Positions 1 through 12,116 of a stretch of 64,000 nt of DNA are shown here, piece after piece (position 1 is the first letter of the stretch; every line of letters begins with the position of its first letter). The position numbers and the translations under genes are program-made. Source of the stretch: Chlorops oryzae (lineage: Eukaryota; Arthropoda; Insecta; Diptera; Chloropidae); the NCBI GenBank assembly GCA_020466095.1, contig CM035809.1, positions 24,241,942 to 24,305,941 on the forward strand. The letters are read 5' to 3'. The notes beneath the pieces are model-generated. The model searched no databases. It saw only the letters and a program-made list of their open reading frames with translations, and was not told where the DNA came from.

Positions 1-94
1 CAATTCTCATTTGGTTTGTAAAATGGGACACATAAGACTCGAAGAATTTCTGAAGATTTTGCGAGACATGATGAAGCAAGAAGCTGTGTAAGTC
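1..94 (+). repeat. Leader of a CAT-microsatellite-bearing repeat, copy 1
   Basis: These 94 bases are nearly identical to 36380-36475. In both places the shared leader ends in a GTAAGTCAT-like string and runs straight into a long CAT-type microsatellite. The shared leader suggests a dispersed element that carries or seeds the array. The 5' end lies outside the window. Confidence 0.75.
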
Positions 95-870
95 ATCATC
101 CATCCATCACATCACATCATCACATCATCATCATCCATCACCATCAACATCATCACTCATCAATCACCATCAACTCATCATACCAACCTCACACACATCA
201 CCATCATCATCACACATCACCATCAACACCATCATCACCCATCAACAATCATCACACCATCAATCACCATCACACATCATCAACACTCATCACACATCAC
301 CATCAATCATCCAATCACCCATCATCACCATCAACACACCATAACCATCATCACCATCATCACACATCAACATCATCAACACACCACATCACACCATCAT
401 CACATCATCATCACCATCAACACACATCATCATCACCATCATCATCACATCACACACATCACCACATCATCATCACCATCACATCACATCATACCATCAA
501 CTCACCATCACATCACACCATCATCACATCACACACATCACACACCATCTCATCATCACCATCACACATCATCATCACACATATCATCACCACCATCATC
601 ACCACTCATCACACATCATCATCCATCACCATCATCACACCATCACACACCATCAATCACCATCACATCATCACATCACACATCATCATCACATCATCAC
701 CATCATCATTCACATACATCATCACATCTAACCATCATCACCAACATCATCATCACCTACAACTACCATCATCAATCACCATCATACACCATCAACACCA
801 TCACATCAACATCAACTAACATCATACCATCCATCATACACATCATACATCATCACCATCATACCTACAC
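95..870 (+). repeat. CAT/ATC microsatellite array, copy 1
   Basis: About 775 bp of imperfect CAT, CATCAC and CATCAA repeats. It lies upstream of the first visible Dicer-2 exon and is probably inside a Dicer-2 intron, because the missing N-terminal exon is not between the array and 1379. Interruptions are denser than in the copy at 36476-37175, so this copy looks older or less accurately assembled. Bases 871-1378 hold no exon that I can recognise. Confidence 0.9.
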
Positions 871-1378
871 ATTTCAGGCCGTCAGCACGCTAATGCAACA
901 CCTCTATACCATCTATATCCTTTTACACCAGTCGTGCATTTACAGTAACCCTCACCACATCCAACTAAACAACTTAACTATAACCACCATCATACTTAAC
1001 CATATACCGTAAACATTTCGTAGCCGAAGTCTAATGCAGTACGCCCATACCATCTTAGTATACTTTTTTTTTTCGAGTGTGGCCATTTTGAACAGTGAAC
1101 GCCTACCACATCCACATAAAGTAATCTGTTGCTGGGTAGTAATCTCATATACTTAGTAGCTATTGATATTCAGGTCGCTTACAATCTCCTATAGGCGGTT
1201 TGCAGGCGTCAGGCACTGTTGGCCGTTGGGATGCAGCACTCCGCTCTTAATACCCTTCAATTCCTTTTTAACCCAAGTCTTCATTTGTAAGCCTTCATGT
1301 TGTACCTTAATATATGTACCAGATCATAACTTTTGAATATAGGTATAGGAATATATGTAAATATTTTCATTTTTGCAG

Positions 1379-4300
1379 AACCATAGAAAATGGTGGAAAA
1401 CGTGCGATATTTATGTGCCGCACAGTGGAACTAGCTTATCAGCAGTGCTCTGAATTACGTGGACACACAAATCTGCGAATTGGACTTTATCTTGGTGGGC
1501 GTGGCGTGGACAACTGGAACGTAGAGCGATGGAAAAAAGAAATCGATGAGAACCAAGTAAAAAATAACAACAACAAAAATTAAAAAAATTAAAATTAATT
1601 AAAAGTAAACATTTTTCCGATAGGTTCTCGTTGGCACTGCGCAAATATTTATGAATATTATATCTCAGAATGTTATTAAAATTAGCGATTTAAGTATCGT
1701 GATAATCGACGAATGTCATCATGGTACCAAAAAGGATCCCATGCACGAATTTATGCGAACATTTAAAATGGAACCGGATAAAAAATTACATCCACGTGTT
1801 ATTGGGCTAACTGGAGTCTTGCTCAAGGGAAACAAGCTGAACAACATTATGGAGAGTCTGCGTAATTTAGAGATAACATACCATTCCAAAATTATTACTG
1901 TAAGCAGTCGAGAAGAGTTTATAAATGTCCTAATGTAGGTTCCTCATAATATGACCTATTATTATTATTATTCTTTTTATGAATATATTAATTTATTCTC
2001 AGTCACTCCACTCATCCCGAAGAACATTGGCTACTATACACACCGAAAACCGACTTGCCAACGATCAATGAAGAAATTAATGAACAAATCAACAAATGCT
2101 TTGAAATAATTTCCGCATTCGATATTGGTAATATTCCATTAAAACTATCAAAAGGACTAATTCAACAGCGTGAACCGAATAAGAAAAAGACGATAACAGG
2201 ATATCTGAGTCAAATTCAATATCATCTTAAATGAGTATGGATTATATTGCGCGCTTTTTGTGCTCCAAACGGCAATAGTTGACTTGGAAATAAAAAATCG
2301 TCAAGCTGAAACGATCGCACTTCGTCGATTATATCGTATAGCGATCACATATTTGGAATCAATACATCATTTGATTTATCGAAAATTTCGAGAATTTCTT
2401 AAACAGCAAAACTCTAGCAACATTAACGATTGCCATCAATTGAATGTGATTTGGGAATTTTCAACGTCAAAGGTTGCTGTGCTTTTGAAGGATCTGGAGG
2501 AAAAATTTTCCGGAAAGAAGGCTTCGCAAATTTCATGCCTCGTATTCGTGGAGCGGCGTCTCACGGCGAAATCAATGTGCAGTGTTATACAAAAGTTTGT
2601 GGAGCTAACGTCAAGCCTTAAAGGGGTGCTTTTTCCCGATTTTATGGTCGGTAGGGATTCAATGCATGCGAGTGCTGTGGAGAACATTTTGGAAAGGAAA
2701 TGGAACAAACAAGTGAGAAAATGAGTCTTAAATAGACAACTAGAAAGTATAGCGGCCAAAAAAATATGAGTCCGAAATGAGTCCGAAATATTTGCGAAAT
2801 ATGACGGTTAGAAATATGATCCGAAATATGTAGAAGATGTGATAGTCAGAAATATGAGTCCGAAATATTCACAAATTATGGCGGTCAGAAATATGATTCC
2901 GAAATTATTCCGAAATATGTAGAAAATGTTTTAGTCAGAAATAGGTAGAAAATGTGAGTCAGAAATATGACTCCGAAATATGTAGAAGATGTGATAGTCA
3001 GAAATATGAGTCCGAAATATTCACAAATTATGGCGGTCAGAAATATGATTCCGAAATTATTCCGAAATATGTAGAAAATGTTTTAGTCAGAAATAGGTAG
3101 AAAATGTGAGTCAGAAATATGACTCCGAAATATGTAGAAAATGTGATAGTCAGAAATATGAGTCCGAAATATTCACAAATTATGGCGGTCAGAAATATGA
3201 TTCCGAAATTATTCCGAAATATGTAGAAAATGTTTTAGTCAGAAATAGGTAGAAAATGTGAGTCAGAAATATGACTCCGAAATATGTAGAAAATGTGATA
3301 GTCAGAAATATGAGTCCGAAATATTCACAAATTATGGCGGTCAGAAATATGATTCCGAAATTATTCCGAAATATGTAGAAAATGTTTTAGTCAGAAATAG
3401 GTAGAAAATGTGAGTCAGAAATATGACTCCGAAATATGTAGAAAATGTGATAGTCAGAAATATGAGTCCGAAATATTCACAAATTATGGCGGTCAGAAAT
3501 ATGATTCCGAAATTATTCCGAAATATGTAGAAAATGTTTTAGTCAGAAATAGGTAGAAAATGTGAGTCAGAAATATGACTCCGAAATATGTAGAAAATAT
3601 GGCGATCAGAAATATGATTCCGAAATTATTCCGAAATATGTAGAAAATGTTTTAGTCAGAAATAGGTAGAAAATGTGAGTCAGAAATATGATCCGAAATA
3701 TGTAGAAAATGTTTTAGTCAGAAATATGAGTCCGAAATATTCACAAAATTATGGCGGTCAGAAATATGATTCGATTATTCCGAAATGTAGAAAATTCAGA
3801 AATTATTCCGAAATATGTGAGTCAGAAATATTTAGTCGAAATATGTAGAAAATTGTGATAGTCAGAAATATGAGTCCGAAATATGTACAAAATATGGCGA
3901 TCAGAAATATGACTCCGAAAATATTCCGAAATATGAGTCCGAAGCATTAACAAGCATCGGTATAGATTCAATTGCACGAAAATTAATCGAAGCTGAATTC
4001 CCATTATAAATTTACTATAGATGAAAAAGTTCATTTGAGAGGATTGCGTCATAGAGATTCTCATTGTTTCCCGTATCTAATAAAAATGTTTATTTTTTAT
4101 TTCTAGGTTATGTCAGATTTTCGCAATAATACTAAAAATATGATCATTTGTTCGAATGTGCTCGAAGAAGGTATCGATATACAGGCGTGTAATTTTGTCA
4201 TTGTCTTCGATCCTTTAAAGACATTCAATTCGTATATTCAAACGAAAGGTCGCGCCCGTAGCACTGGGTTCAACGTACGTTATTGTAACATCAAAAACGG

Positions 4301-7300
4301 ACGCATTGAAAGTGAGGAAACAGATAGAGAATTATCAAGAAATATATGTGACTGTCCAGAATTTCCTTCTCGAGCGTGTTCTCGATCCAATGCATCCGAA
4401 TCAAATTGAAATCGATAGAGAATTCATTGACAAAATACCAACGCTGACGACGCCCAATGGTTCTTGCCTTTTGGCATCCTCGGCATTAAGTACCTTATAT
4501 CGTTATTGTCAAATGCTTCCATGGGATTTATTTGGCGGTGTTATGGCACACTTTCGAAAGGTCGAAACGAATGAACTTGGTGTTATAGTCTCAGTGAAGC
4601 TGCCGTTACAATCACGTGTTAAGGATGAGATTTTCGTGAGTAAACGAATGGAATGAAAAAATCCATAATGATGATATAATCTTCTGTTTTTTTTTTTTTT
4701 CGATTAATTTCAGAGCGATCGCATGGAGAATGTTAAGTTGGCTAAAGTCTCGGCTGCCATGAATGCTTGTCGAAAGCTCTATGAAAAAGGAGAACTGAAT
4801 GAAAATCTTTTGCCAACTTCCAAAGCCGATTGCGTTAAATCGGTATACCACACTCTGTTCGAGCATTGGAAGAAGTACAAGAATGATGGTAGGTCGAAAA
4901 GATAAATCTAAAAAAAAAAAAAAAATTAATTTTTCAATTCCATTAATTTCCAGTAAAATCCAAAAAACGTCTATACGAAAAATGCTGTCCGGCTGAGCTT
5001 TATAATGCCTTGCCGGTTGTGGGTGAAATTTGCTACGCTTATAAAATAACATTCGAGCCCGAATTCGAAACGAATGAATATAATCAACATGTGATCGAGG
5101 CATTGAATACGAAATCGAAATTAGCTCTACTCTTGCGGAATCGCCTTCCTCGACTTGCCGCAATGCCATTATTTATGCGACAAGGCTCATTAAAGGCGCA
5201 CATATCTCCACATCCGCTGGAAGTCATCATCGAAAGCGATGCAAAACTCTCACAGTTACGTAAACATCATATGACGATCATGCGTGATCTGCTCCAGTGT
5301 TGGCAGAGTTACTACGTACAGGATATGCGAAATAAGCAGTACTCATATCTGATAGTACCACTCTGCAATGCTGATCATAATGATGATGATGATGAAAATC
5401 GATTGGTCAACGGTTGAGCGTTTCGAAGAACTGAGTCCAATTCGTAAGCGTACCGTTGCGGAGCGTCAGAGTCAGAGAAATAACTTCTCCGCCGAACAGT
5501 GGCTGGGAAAGATCGTTAGCCGATGGTTTGGCAATGAGCAGGAACGTTTAATTGTCACAAAAATCCATACCGATTTAACACCATTGTCCGCCTTTCCCAA
5601 TGATCAGCTGCAATATAAATCATATCTTGAATATTTTGAGAGTCGTTATGGCGACACGATCGATCGTGTCGTCGATCGTACGCAATTTCTTATCGAAGTG
5701 AAGCCATTAACAGCGCGTCGAAATTTCTTCAATAATGCTAAGGATAAGCAAAAAGTCATTCAAAGAGAATCGCAAAAAATGTTACTCATACCGGAGCTGT
5801 GTCACAATTTCGAATATCCAGCGGATTTGTGGCTGCAGGCGATATTCTTGCCGAGCGTTTTGCATCGTTTGAACTTTTTGTTACATGCCGAAAATTTACG
5901 CACGCGCATTAATTCATATCTTGGTGTAAATAATCCAAAGGATTATCAGCCAAAGCCAGTCATGATTGATGTATCGCTGCGACGTGCCGTCGATGTTGAT
6001 GGAAATGCGTGCGCTCCAAGTGAGGTGAGTGCATGCTAAAAATATATAATTTTAAGAAATTTATTTATTTAACGAAAGGGTTTTAGGGTGATGGGAAGAA
6101 GTGTGCCAGCGAAAATTTTCGGAGTTATCAGATTTATGAATCCGAAATGAGTTCGAAATTTTGTCGCAAGATACGAGTGTTAAAGAAATGAGTCTAAAAT
6201 TTATTCTAAAATATATATGTAGAAACTGTGAGGCTTAGAAAAATAACTCCGAAATGAGTCCGAAATTCTTAAAAAAAAAAAGGCACGAGAATTGGATAAG
6301 CGATTTCGAAATGGTTGTGAGCTATGTTATGTAGAAAGTAAGATGCTTAGTAGTACATTTCCGAAATTCTATATTTTCTAGGTAACGCCAATTTTACTGC
6401 CTTCACTTCCGACAACTGTCACTGAAGATGCCAACTTAAATGACGAAATTAATATGAATACATTAAGCAAGAAATTTTGGAATACCTACGAAGAGCCGTT
6501 AAATTTTGCACGGCAATCTTCCAATGTTTTTCCAGTCGAATTGCAATACTATTGTAATTTCGAACAAAAGTGGAAATTCAATGAGAACTTACGCGAGTTA
6601 CAGTATTCCAAAGATCAATTACAACGCGAAGTACCAACGTTTTCATCGAAATACACAACGTCCGGCGTGGCAATCCTTCAAAGCAGCCCACAACATGCAG
6701 CGGAAAGACGCCGTATTGAGATTTTGGAACGAGGTACGTTCGAAACAAAAAACACTGCAGAACAATATGAATTTCTAGCGGCATTGACAACATCCAGTGC
6801 GAACGATGTCTTCGATATGGAACGATACGAGTTGCTTGGTGATTCATTTTTAAAATTTTCCATATCACTTTATCTGGCTAGCAAATTTCCGTCATGGCAT
6901 GAGGGTTTTCTCACTGAAGTCAAATCGAAATTGGTTTCAAATAAGAATCTATTATATTGTCTCTTGGAAACCGATATTCCAAATCGCATTTGTTCCAATG
7001 TATTGGCAATGCATGAGTGGTTGCCACCATTAATAAGTTTACCTGAGAATTTTCTTCAATGGCTTGAACAAAATCCGAAAGCGAATTCTCAAATTTCTCT
7101 GACCCAATTGAAGGATATCGAATTGAATCAAGAAGAAATACTGAGTGGACGCTGTACTGATGAGCATCTGAATCAATTTCGAAATATCGAAATTAATAAA
7201 GATAACGAAGCAGGCGATGGTTTCAATTTTTGCCTCTACAAGGATATGCATGCAAATAAAATTGTCGCCGATACACTCGAAGCTTTGCTTGGAGTTTGCG

Positions 7301-8298
7301 TAAAAAATTATGGTATTCAGTTATCATTTCGCATGCTTGAATTCTTTGGTCTTTGTCGTACAGATGATGATGATAAATCGATAGCGAATCTATTAGAACT
7401 TGATTTCGGTTCGGATGGCTCAAAATTGCGAACGCAAAGAAATCTTCAAGAAATCGATGGTTTTCTTTTAAATTATGAAAGCCTTGAAGATAGCCTGGGC
7501 TATAAATTCCGCGACCGAGCGTATCTGCTGCAAGCGCTGACACATCCATCCTTTCCAACGAATCGTCTAACCGGCTGCTATCAAGAATTAGAGTTCATTG
7601 GTGATGCCATTTTGGATATGCTCATAACTTGCTATATTTTCGAACGTAATCAGAGCATGACACCGGGAACGCTAACAGATCTTCGATCGGCATTAGTCAA
7701 TAACATAACATTGGGCTGTATTTGTATACGAAATCGTTTTCATTTATTCCTGCTCGCTGAGAATGTTGTACTCTCCGAAATGATAAAAAATTTCGCTGAA
7801 TACCAAGAGACACAAGGTCATCGTGTTACGGATCAGGTGCACATTCTAATGGAAGAACAAGAGTGTGTTCATATTCATGATGGTGATCATCCATCATCAT
7901 CGATTCGGAAATTCAATATCGCACAAAATGTTACAGTGCCCAAAGTGCTCGGCGATATCGTTGAGGCATTAATTGCAGCAGTTTATCTGGATTCACGTTG
8001 CCTGCATACAACGTGGAATATTATCTATCGCCTTTTCGAATATGAGCTCCAAGAGTTTAGTCATAAAGTTCCAATTGATCCAGTACGACGTCTGGTTGAG
8101 CATCCGTCAGCGAGGCCGAAATTCACCGATCCTGATACGGATAAAAATGTAACAAATGTTAAATGTGTCTTCAGGTGCAAGGATAAATCAATAACGGCCA
8201 ACGGATTCGGCGAAAATAAATGGCAAGCGAAAAAGGCTGCAGCCAAGCAAGCGCTCAGAATATTAGAAAAATTTTCGAATTCAAATAATAGCATTTGA
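1379..8298 (+). CDS. Dcr-2: Dicer-2, 5'-partial, seven exons, three +1 frame breaks
   Basis: Antiviral siRNA-pathway endoribonuclease that cuts long dsRNA. Exons by splice signals and phase: 1379-1556, 1624-1934, 2003-2712, 4107-4635, 4714-4888, 4954-6024, 6382-8298. Seen in order: DExD/H helicase with DECHH (1708-1722) and GLTGV, helicase C with EEGIDIQ and KGRAR, dimerisation domain, platform/PAZ region, RNase IIIa (YELLGDS, with [10 protein letters not shown]), RNase IIIb (ELEFIGDA, with [10 protein letters not shown]) and a C-terminal dsRBD. Both RNase III sites keep their acidic residues. The Walker A exon (about 55 residues) is not in the window. Single extra bases break the frame near 2232, 4275 and 5398; removing one at each gives exactly 1629 codons including stop. 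Either assembly indels or a decaying copy; the otherwise clean domains favour indels. Converges on IKK-beta. Confidence 0.93.
2744..3960 (+). repeat. 152-bp-period satellite inside a Dicer-2 intron
   Basis: The intron 2713-4106 is filled by repeats built from a roughly 38-bp subunit of the GTCAGAAATATGAGTCCGAA type. Subunit variants are ordered into a higher-order unit: the same variant starts at 2997, 3149, 3301 and 3453, so the period is 152 bp. The edges are degenerate and the centre is homogeneous, as expected from unequal exchange. Confidence 0.95.
6025..6381 (+). repeat. Dicer-2 intron with decayed copies of the same satellite
   Basis: This intron has a GTGAGT donor and a TTTTCTAG acceptor. 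It contains scattered TCCGAAATGAGTCCGAAAT strings and a TATGTAGAAA string, which match the subunits of the satellite at 2744-3960. It appears to be an older relative of the array in the same gene. Confidence 0.65.
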
Positions 8299-8427
8299 TT
8301 CAAAGTCGATGACTACAAAAGTGTCATTAAAGTATATGAGAGCTTTGAAGATAAACAATATTTTTAATATTTACAATTATAATCTTTAAAACACTTGTTC
8401 CAATTTTAGAATTCTTTTTTATTTTAT

Positions 8428-8433
8428 AATAAA
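8428..8433 (+). terminator. Poly(A) signal AATAAA of Dicer-2
   Basis: AATAAA lies 130 bp after the Dicer-2 stop codon and is followed by a T/G-rich stretch, the usual arrangement for a fly cleavage site. Confidence 0.6.
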
Positions 8434-8523
8434 TGCTTGAGAATATCTCTCGATGATTTTTTTTTCGTTTAAGCCCAAAGTGAATGATTGTGAATGAATT
8501 GAATCCTGTATCTGTATCATAGC

Positions 8524-9447
8524 CAGACCTGTTAAATCCCGATTAAGATTAATAATCATGAATTATTTTTCTTTTTTTTAATCCATAATCATTATTAATT
8601 TAACTTCTTGAAATTTTTGATTATTAATGATTGCGATTACCAAATAATCGTGAAATAATCAGGACTATTTAAGATTAATGAAAAAAATCAGAAAAAATCA
8701 AAAATAATCAAAAAAATAATCCCGATTAATTTTAGATTATTTTTGAATATTTTTGAGTTTTTTTTTTGATTATTTTTGATTTTTCCTGATTATTTTTGGG
8801 TTTTTTGATTTTTTTTTTACTATTTTTGATTTGTTCTGATTTTTTTTTTTTATTAATTTTAATTATTTTCAATTTGTAATTGAATAACATCGTTTTTCCA
8901 AAGTTTCCCTATAGTCCGTGGGACCGGCACCGGACAAGTGAATTCACCGGCCACCTGTGGTTCGGACCACCCCTCGTCAAACCACCGGCAATACTTTCGA
9001 GAGGCGAATTTTACATTGCGATGTTATTCAATTAGAAATTGAATATAATTAAATGTAGTACAGCGAGGGCCCCATATGTCCTTGCCTATGACATTGAATT
9101 TAAAAATAATTTTAAAAAAATGAGAACAAATCAAAAATAATCAAAAAAAAATCAAAAAACCCAAAAATAATCAGGAAAAATCAAAAATAATCAAAAAAAA
9201 AATCAAAAATTTTCAAAAGTAATCTAAAAATAATCGGGATTATATTTTTGATTATTTTTTGATTTTTTCTGATTTTTTTCATTAATCTGAAATAATCCTG
9301 ATTATTTCATGATTATTTGGTAATCGCAATCATTGATTAATATAGGTAATACAAAAATAATCATTAAATAATCACTATTTCACTCATAACAAAAAAATAA
9401 TCTGATTAATTAATCATTAATTAAATAATCATTATTTAACAGGTCTG
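8524..9447. mobile_element. hAT-like foldback MITE, 924 bp, perfect 8-bp TSD
   Basis: Termini are CAGACCTGTTAAAT and its inverse. The element is flanked by ATCATAGC at 8516-8523 and 9448-9455. Long AT-rich arms built of AAAAATAATC-type strings face each other. A second inverted repeat (AATTGAATAACATCG, near 8879 and 9020) encloses a GC-rich core of about 150 bp around 8900-9040. It lies just past the Dicer-2 poly(A) signal and interrupts a SINE tail. Confidence 0.85.
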
Positions 9448-9455
9448 ATCATAGC

Positions 9456-9483
9456 ATGCATCCCCTATGCTATCCCAGAACCA
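9456..9483 (-). mobile_element. Fragment of a tRNA-derived SINE
   Basis: The string GCATCCCCTATGCTATCCCA matches the tRNA-like end of the SINE copies at 16894-17072 and 50428-50674. The rest of this copy was displaced by the MITE at 8524-9447. Confidence 0.6.
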
Positions 9484-9499
9484 AAAATTTCAATAAAAA

Positions 9500-9782
9500 A
9501 ACTTGATTTGATAAATTTCCTAACAGATCCTAGTACAACAGAAGGTGCTCCTAAAATTGGTCTGTTCTCAAAACTGGTTCTTACCACTGTCCCCCGACAA
9601 TACGCGCACAAAATAGCTCAACTCCATCGATAAGAAAACTGTAGACAGACGATCACATGGACTGATCGATTCTCTTGATGACGCTGATCATTACTGTTAT
9701 ACGGTCTATCTCGAGACGTCCTGGACAATTCGCACGTGCTCATAAACGCAATTTACCCACGACACAGAGTGTTTCACGTAAA
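9500..9782 (+). repeat. 3' fragment of an unclassified dispersed repeat
   Basis: Matches 19190-19494 over most of its length, sharing GATAAGAAAACTGTA, TGACGCTGATCATT and GACACAGAGTGT. It lacks the 5' part seen at 18645. No coding potential is visible. Confidence 0.6.
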
Positions 9783-10133
9783 AAAAAATATTCCAAAGGG
9801 ATAAAAGAAAACTTCTTTTTAATTTTTCCGAGCAGATTTCTCAAAAACGCGAACAGTAAAGGCAAAGTTACGTTTGCGCTTTTGAGGAATATGCTCGAAA
9901 TTTTATTCAAATTTAAATAAAAAATTAACTCAAATATTCGCATTAAACTTGAATAGCCTTTTTCGAGTACAGTTATATTATCATGAGAAAAGATTTTTTT
10001 TTTTTTTTATAAGGTTAGTATCCCCAATCACAGGTAAAACGTTGATGAAAAAAAGAAGAGAATAAAAAATATCACTAAATGCCGACCTTAGACCACAAAA
10101 CAACGTTGACGAGCAACTCCGTTGCTTTATGAT

Positions 10134-10292
10134 TGCCTGGTTTCCAATAGCACAGGGATTCCTTGCGAATATTCAACATATGTAAACGCATGAAACCAGT
10201 TATAATCAAAATCACAATAGATTAAAATTGGCTCCATTCGTTTACATGTGTGGAATATTTTGAGGAATTCTTGCGCTATTGGAAACCAGGCA
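10134..10292. mobile_element. Palindromic MITE, about 159 bp
   Basis: Inverted termini of about 60 bp begin TGCCTGGTTTCCAATAG and end in the inverse. Arms differ at a few positions. I could not fix a target duplication. Confidence 0.65.
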
Positions 10293-10943
10293 TATGGCCG
10301 GCATTATAATATTTTCTTTATAATTTGAATTCGAAGGTCGATCTTTCACAGTAAATTCATATAAAAAAAAAAAAAAAAAAAAAAAAAACGGCTAACGACT
10401 CTTATAAAATTACAAAACAGATGAAACGAACTTGACTAGTAATACATTAAAATATAATAACATTATTTTTAGAGACTCTAATTGTAAAAAGATCACATTG
10501 CCTGTTTAAATACAAAGCAAAAATCATCTAAGATTTTTAGCTTAAAAATCTTAGATCATTTTCGATTCATATTTAAATAGACACTGTCACATTTTATGCT
10601 TATATCGAAAGTTTTAAAAAGCGTATAAAGAGGCTTAAACCCAACTTTTTTCTTTTCTTTTTGTTTGTTTGTAAAGTGAAAATCTTAAAATAAAAATTTT
10701 TGTTCTTACTTTTGTAGAAAGTAAAAGATTTGTACAATCTTTAGAGTGTACTTGGAAATATTTGGTGCTTGAATGAAATAAAAAACTAAATAAAATCCTT
10801 ACTTTTTCTACGAAATTATTATTTTTTTTTTCTTCACTCATGCAATATTATTTTATGGGGTATTCACGCCCGTCTCGGTAATTTGGTAAAAAGTTGATTA
10901 AAATTTTTCTTTTAAAAAACATGGCGTTTAAAATAAAAATAAT

Positions 10944-11152
10944 CAGCCCGATTCTGAATATTCCCGGGGAACGAATTTACTTTTCTCGAGAGTAAACTTC
11001 TTCTTTTTCAAATATTTGGGGGAATAAATTTGATGGGGAATGGGTATTTGGCCCATACCCATAATATTCCTTTCCCTATCGATTTAAAAAAGGAGAATTT
11101 TAGTATCAAGAAAAGGGAATTTAGTTGCCCGGGAATATTCAGAATCGGGCTG
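10944..11152. mobile_element. hAT-like MITE of the CAGCCCGATT family, copy 1
   Basis: Termini are CAGCCCGATTCTGAATATTC and its inverse. Flanks AAAATAAT and AATATAAT agree at 7 of 8 positions, as for an 8-bp target duplication. Related copies are at 47119-47349 and 54574-54725. Confidence 0.75.
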
Positions 11153-11684
11153 AATATAATGCAAGCACTTGAACATAATAATAAAAAAAAATCGTTTAAA
11201 AGACAACAAACAAATTATGATTTACATATTAAAAAAAACACATAATCCATGTTAAACTAAGCATTACAAATCAGTTCAGTTTCGACATTCAATGCTACTC
11301 AAAATACATGGAAAAATATTCCTTGTCCTTATGAGCTCTTACAATGTTAAGTCTTATAATTAAAACCAAAATTATTTTATCGTTCATTCTTATAGTTCAG
11401 TTTCTCATGTCATAGCTTTAACATAACTTTACTTAACTTCGATTAATGTACTTTATTTGTGACCAGGCTCTATAAGGCTTTCCTGAACATAACTTAACAT
11501 AAATTTTCTTGAGAGTTTCCTTTTGAAAATTTTTAGTTTAAGGAAATTTTTCAATAATTATTCTCATATAAAATATATTCAACAGATTGAATAAGTTGAT
11601 TTATCAAATTAATTTGCGTTCAGTCAAGACTAATCGAGTTCTTAAGTCTTAAAAAAAAAAAAAAAAAATTATTTCTTACATTTT

Positions 11685-11796
11685 GGGAATTCACAAAGTC
11701 TTCTAAAGTCCCTTTTAAATTCATATCTAGCTAAAATGAGTATTTTTAGCTGTGGATAAATTTAAAAGGTACTTCAGAAGACTTTGTGAATTTCCT
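11685..11796. mobile_element. Small palindromic MITE, about 112 bp
   Basis: GGAATTCACAAAGTCTTCT at the left end is mirrored at the right end, with a short AT-rich centre. Confidence 0.6.
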
Positions 11797-12116
11797 AATT
11801 ATTTTATCCGAAGATTTTAAAATAAAAAAAAATAAAAATCAATAATTTTTTTCATTATAAAATGCACTCAAACCATCGAGGTTAAAAAAAAGTTACATTA
11901 TAATTTGTCATCAGTTACTCAGCTATAAGTCTTCCATAATATTTGATTTAAAAAACTTTTTTGTTAAATAATAAAGTACTCGCAAAAAATTAAAAGTAAA
12001 CAAGCACTGGATTCACAACGATTGCCTTAGCCTAGAGCTCAATTATCTTATTTTATGAAGCAAAAAAAAGGTCAATAATTCTTATAAAGTGGAAGGTGAA
12101 ATAATACTAAAAAAAA

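Noticed and set aside
1411..1644. 77-codon minus-strand frame across a Dicer-2 exon
   Set aside because: Antisense shadow of the helicase exon.
2744..3960. CRISPR-like array
   Set aside because: Contiguous satellite without unique spacers, in an animal intron.
2226..5404. Programmed +1 frameshifting in Dicer-2
   Set aside because: Only the first site (AAA TGA G) has a stop-codon slip context. At the other two, homologous frame resumes well before the zero-frame stop. Three such sites in one mRNA are implausible.
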